Part shown: in pieces, positions 46,187 to 47,160 of the stretch | Numbering within the stretch: the stretch's first letter is position 1 | Layout: every line of letters begins with the position of its first letter | Assembly (NCBI GenBank): GCA_016342495.1 | Contig: JAEIOG010000032.1 | Location: 1-47,160 of the forward strand | Length of the DNA stretch: 47,160 nt | Source of the DNA: Phycisphaerae bacterium | Lineage (GTDB): Bacteria; Planctomycetota; Phycisphaerae; Sedimentisphaerales; SM23-30 | Direction of reading: 5' to 3' | Position numbers and translations under genes: made by a program | The notes under the pieces: generated by a model | What the model was told of the DNA's origin: nothing | Databases searched by the model: none | The model's input: only the letters and a program-made list of their open reading frames with translations

Positions 46187-46897
46187 TTATATTGTTCTGC
46201 GTCTCTTTAGCAATCTTGCACCGCCTACACCAACAGCGAATAGAAGCAACGTTGCAGGTTCAGGAACATCCGTTGAACTCTGGAAATTGTCATATTTGAT
46301 TAATCGCCCAAGACCTGCGTAACCACTATCAAGCTGGCTTATTGAATTGTTGTAACCTTCGTCGAAATAGGAGGTATCGTTAACCGAAAGTTTAAAATGC
46401 GTATCGCTGCCAGTACCCATAACCTCAAAAGATAGTGTATACCAACCGGTAGAGTCAATTGGACTTTCACCTGCTCCAAAGAGAGTTTTGACTATATATG
46501 GGTTTCCACCAATATGCGTGTTTTGTATGGCGATCTGACCTATTTGAACTTCTGCAAGATACCCTGTATCCCAAAACGGTTGATTGACACCTGAATTCTC
46601 ACCTGTCCTCAGACGTAAATGAGCTATTTGGTCATTCACTCCGGCGTTCAAGTCAAAATACGCATCTACCTGAAGTTTTTGGTTTACCCCAAAAGACTCC
46701 TCATCCCAGATAACGCTGTACGGATTACTGGTGCTCTGGAGATATTTATCATCTCCACCGCTAACTGCCCATCCACCTTGTTTTGGTGACCAGCCAGCCA
46801 TATCACCATCATTAAAATCATCACTAAAAATCTGGCCAGCTTCTGCGATTAGTGTAAAACATAAAACCATACCAATTATCAAAACAAATCTTTTCAT
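46187..46897 (-). CDS. PEP-CTERM sorting-domain protein (jelly-roll type, secreted)
   Basis: About 236 residues from the chosen ATG (46897-46895). It has a signal peptide MKRFVLIIGMVLCFTLIAEA, a beta-rich body starting IFSDDFNDGDMAGWSP that looks like a concanavalin/LamG-type jelly roll, and the C-terminal exosortase signal VPEPATLLLFAVGVGGARLLKRRR. Such proteins are exported by Sec, then cut and anchored or released by an exosortase, often together with an exopolysaccharide matrix. An upstream in-frame GTG (46942) would place basic residues ahead of the signal peptide and is less likely. No exosortase gene is in the window. Confidence 0.85.
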   Translation of the reverse strand: MKRFVLIIGMVLCFTLIAEAGQIFSDDFNDGDMAGWSPKQGGWAVSGGDDKYLQSTSNPYSVIWDEESFGVNQKLQVDAYFDLNAGVNDQIAHLRLRTGENSGVNQPFWDTGYLAEVQIGQIAIQNTHIGGNPYIVKTLFGAGESPIDSTGWYTLSFEVMGTGSDTHFKLSVNDTSYFDEGYNNSISQLDSGYAGLGRLIKYDNFQSSTDVPEPATLLLFAVGVGGARLLKRRRTI

Positions 46898-47100
46898 AAC
46901 TCTACTCTTTCTCAAAAAAAAACATGGAACCCTCAATTTCACAACATTACAATATTACAATATTAGTAACCGTTCACGGGTATTTTGAGCGTATTGAGCA
47001 ACGCACTCAATGTCAAAACGCCCGTTTTTAACTCATTAATAGTTATAATTATAGCATACTCAAGGCGGAATATCCATATTTTTCTCCAGGGCAACCGCAT

Positions 47101-47160
47101 CTAAATTCCTAATAATTTTTTCAGATAATCTTCATCCCAGCCTGCGTTTTTGCGTTTGGA
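47101..47160 (-). CDS. C-terminal end of a gene running off the window
   Basis: An open frame of 19 codons enters from the right edge and stops at TAG (47103-47101): SKRKNAGWDEDYLKKLLGI. The composition is plausible for a real C-terminus, but I cannot identify the family from so little sequence. Confidence 0.35.
   Translation of the reverse strand, partial: SKRKNAGWDEDYLKKLLGI

Overview
The window is an AT-rich bacterial chromosome segment, most likely from the phylum Planctomycetota (a Phycisphaerae-like member). This rests on several features together: a giant secreted protein with an N-terminal LEPR-XLL-like motif, a DUF3467 protein, a DUF1580-type helix-turn-helix protein, a PEP-CTERM protein, membrane-bound M50 peptidase/HlyD hybrids, and integrase-type transposase fragments with planctomycete-like ends. 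No rRNA or universal marker gene is present, so the placement is an inference.

Layout. (1) 129-2076, minus strand: a tetraheme NapC/NirT-type quinol dehydrogenase and an octaheme hydroxylamine-oxidoreductase-family cytochrome, i.e. a quinone-to-nitrogen-oxide electron path. (2) 2445-19312, minus strand: about 17 kb of co-oriented signalling genes ending in a strong terminator. In transcription order they are a hybrid histidine kinase with its own HPt, a free HPt protein, a receiver-PP2C phosphatase, an RsbW-like kinase, a STAS protein, a CheA-REC hybrid, CheW, two chemoreceptors (one carrying a hemerythrin domain), CheB and CheR. No flagellar, pilus or stand-alone CheY gene is visible. (3) 19773-21494: a YgbA-like NO-induced protein divergent from an NsrR/IscR-like Rrf2 regulator, which is coupled to a ThiS-ThiF fusion. 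The two genes share an interleaved pair of promoters inside one large dyad. (4) 21503-33598, minus strand: three membrane-fusion-type proteins (M50 peptidase-HlyD, HlyD, GAF-GAF-HlyD), then a separately terminated gene for a 2193-residue repetitive surface or secreted protein. (5) 34453-38441: DUF3467 protein, a signal peptidase I with a zinc-ribbon insert, a YkgJ-type Cys-cluster protein and glutamate formimidoyltransferase. (6) 38651 to about 46000: an accessory island that begins at a tRNA-Thr(CGT). It holds a tyrosine recombinase, an unrecognised 412-residue protein, two small regulator or Cys-rich proteins, a replication-like winged-helix protein followed by repeated dyads, and then a graveyard of transposase pieces and a broken type I restriction locus. 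(7) The right edge holds a PEP-CTERM protein and the last codons of a further gene.

How it may work together (inference). Region 2 looks like a sensory system whose output is not obviously motility: chemoreceptor/CheA signalling sits beside a phosphorelay and an RsbU/RsbW/RsbV-like partner switch. The hemerythrin receptor, the octaheme cytochrome and the NO-type regulator in regions 1-3 share a theme of O2 and nitrogen-oxide sensing. Region 4 looks like a dedicated export or processing machine lying next to its likely surface substrate. These links come from gene order and domain content and are not demonstrated.
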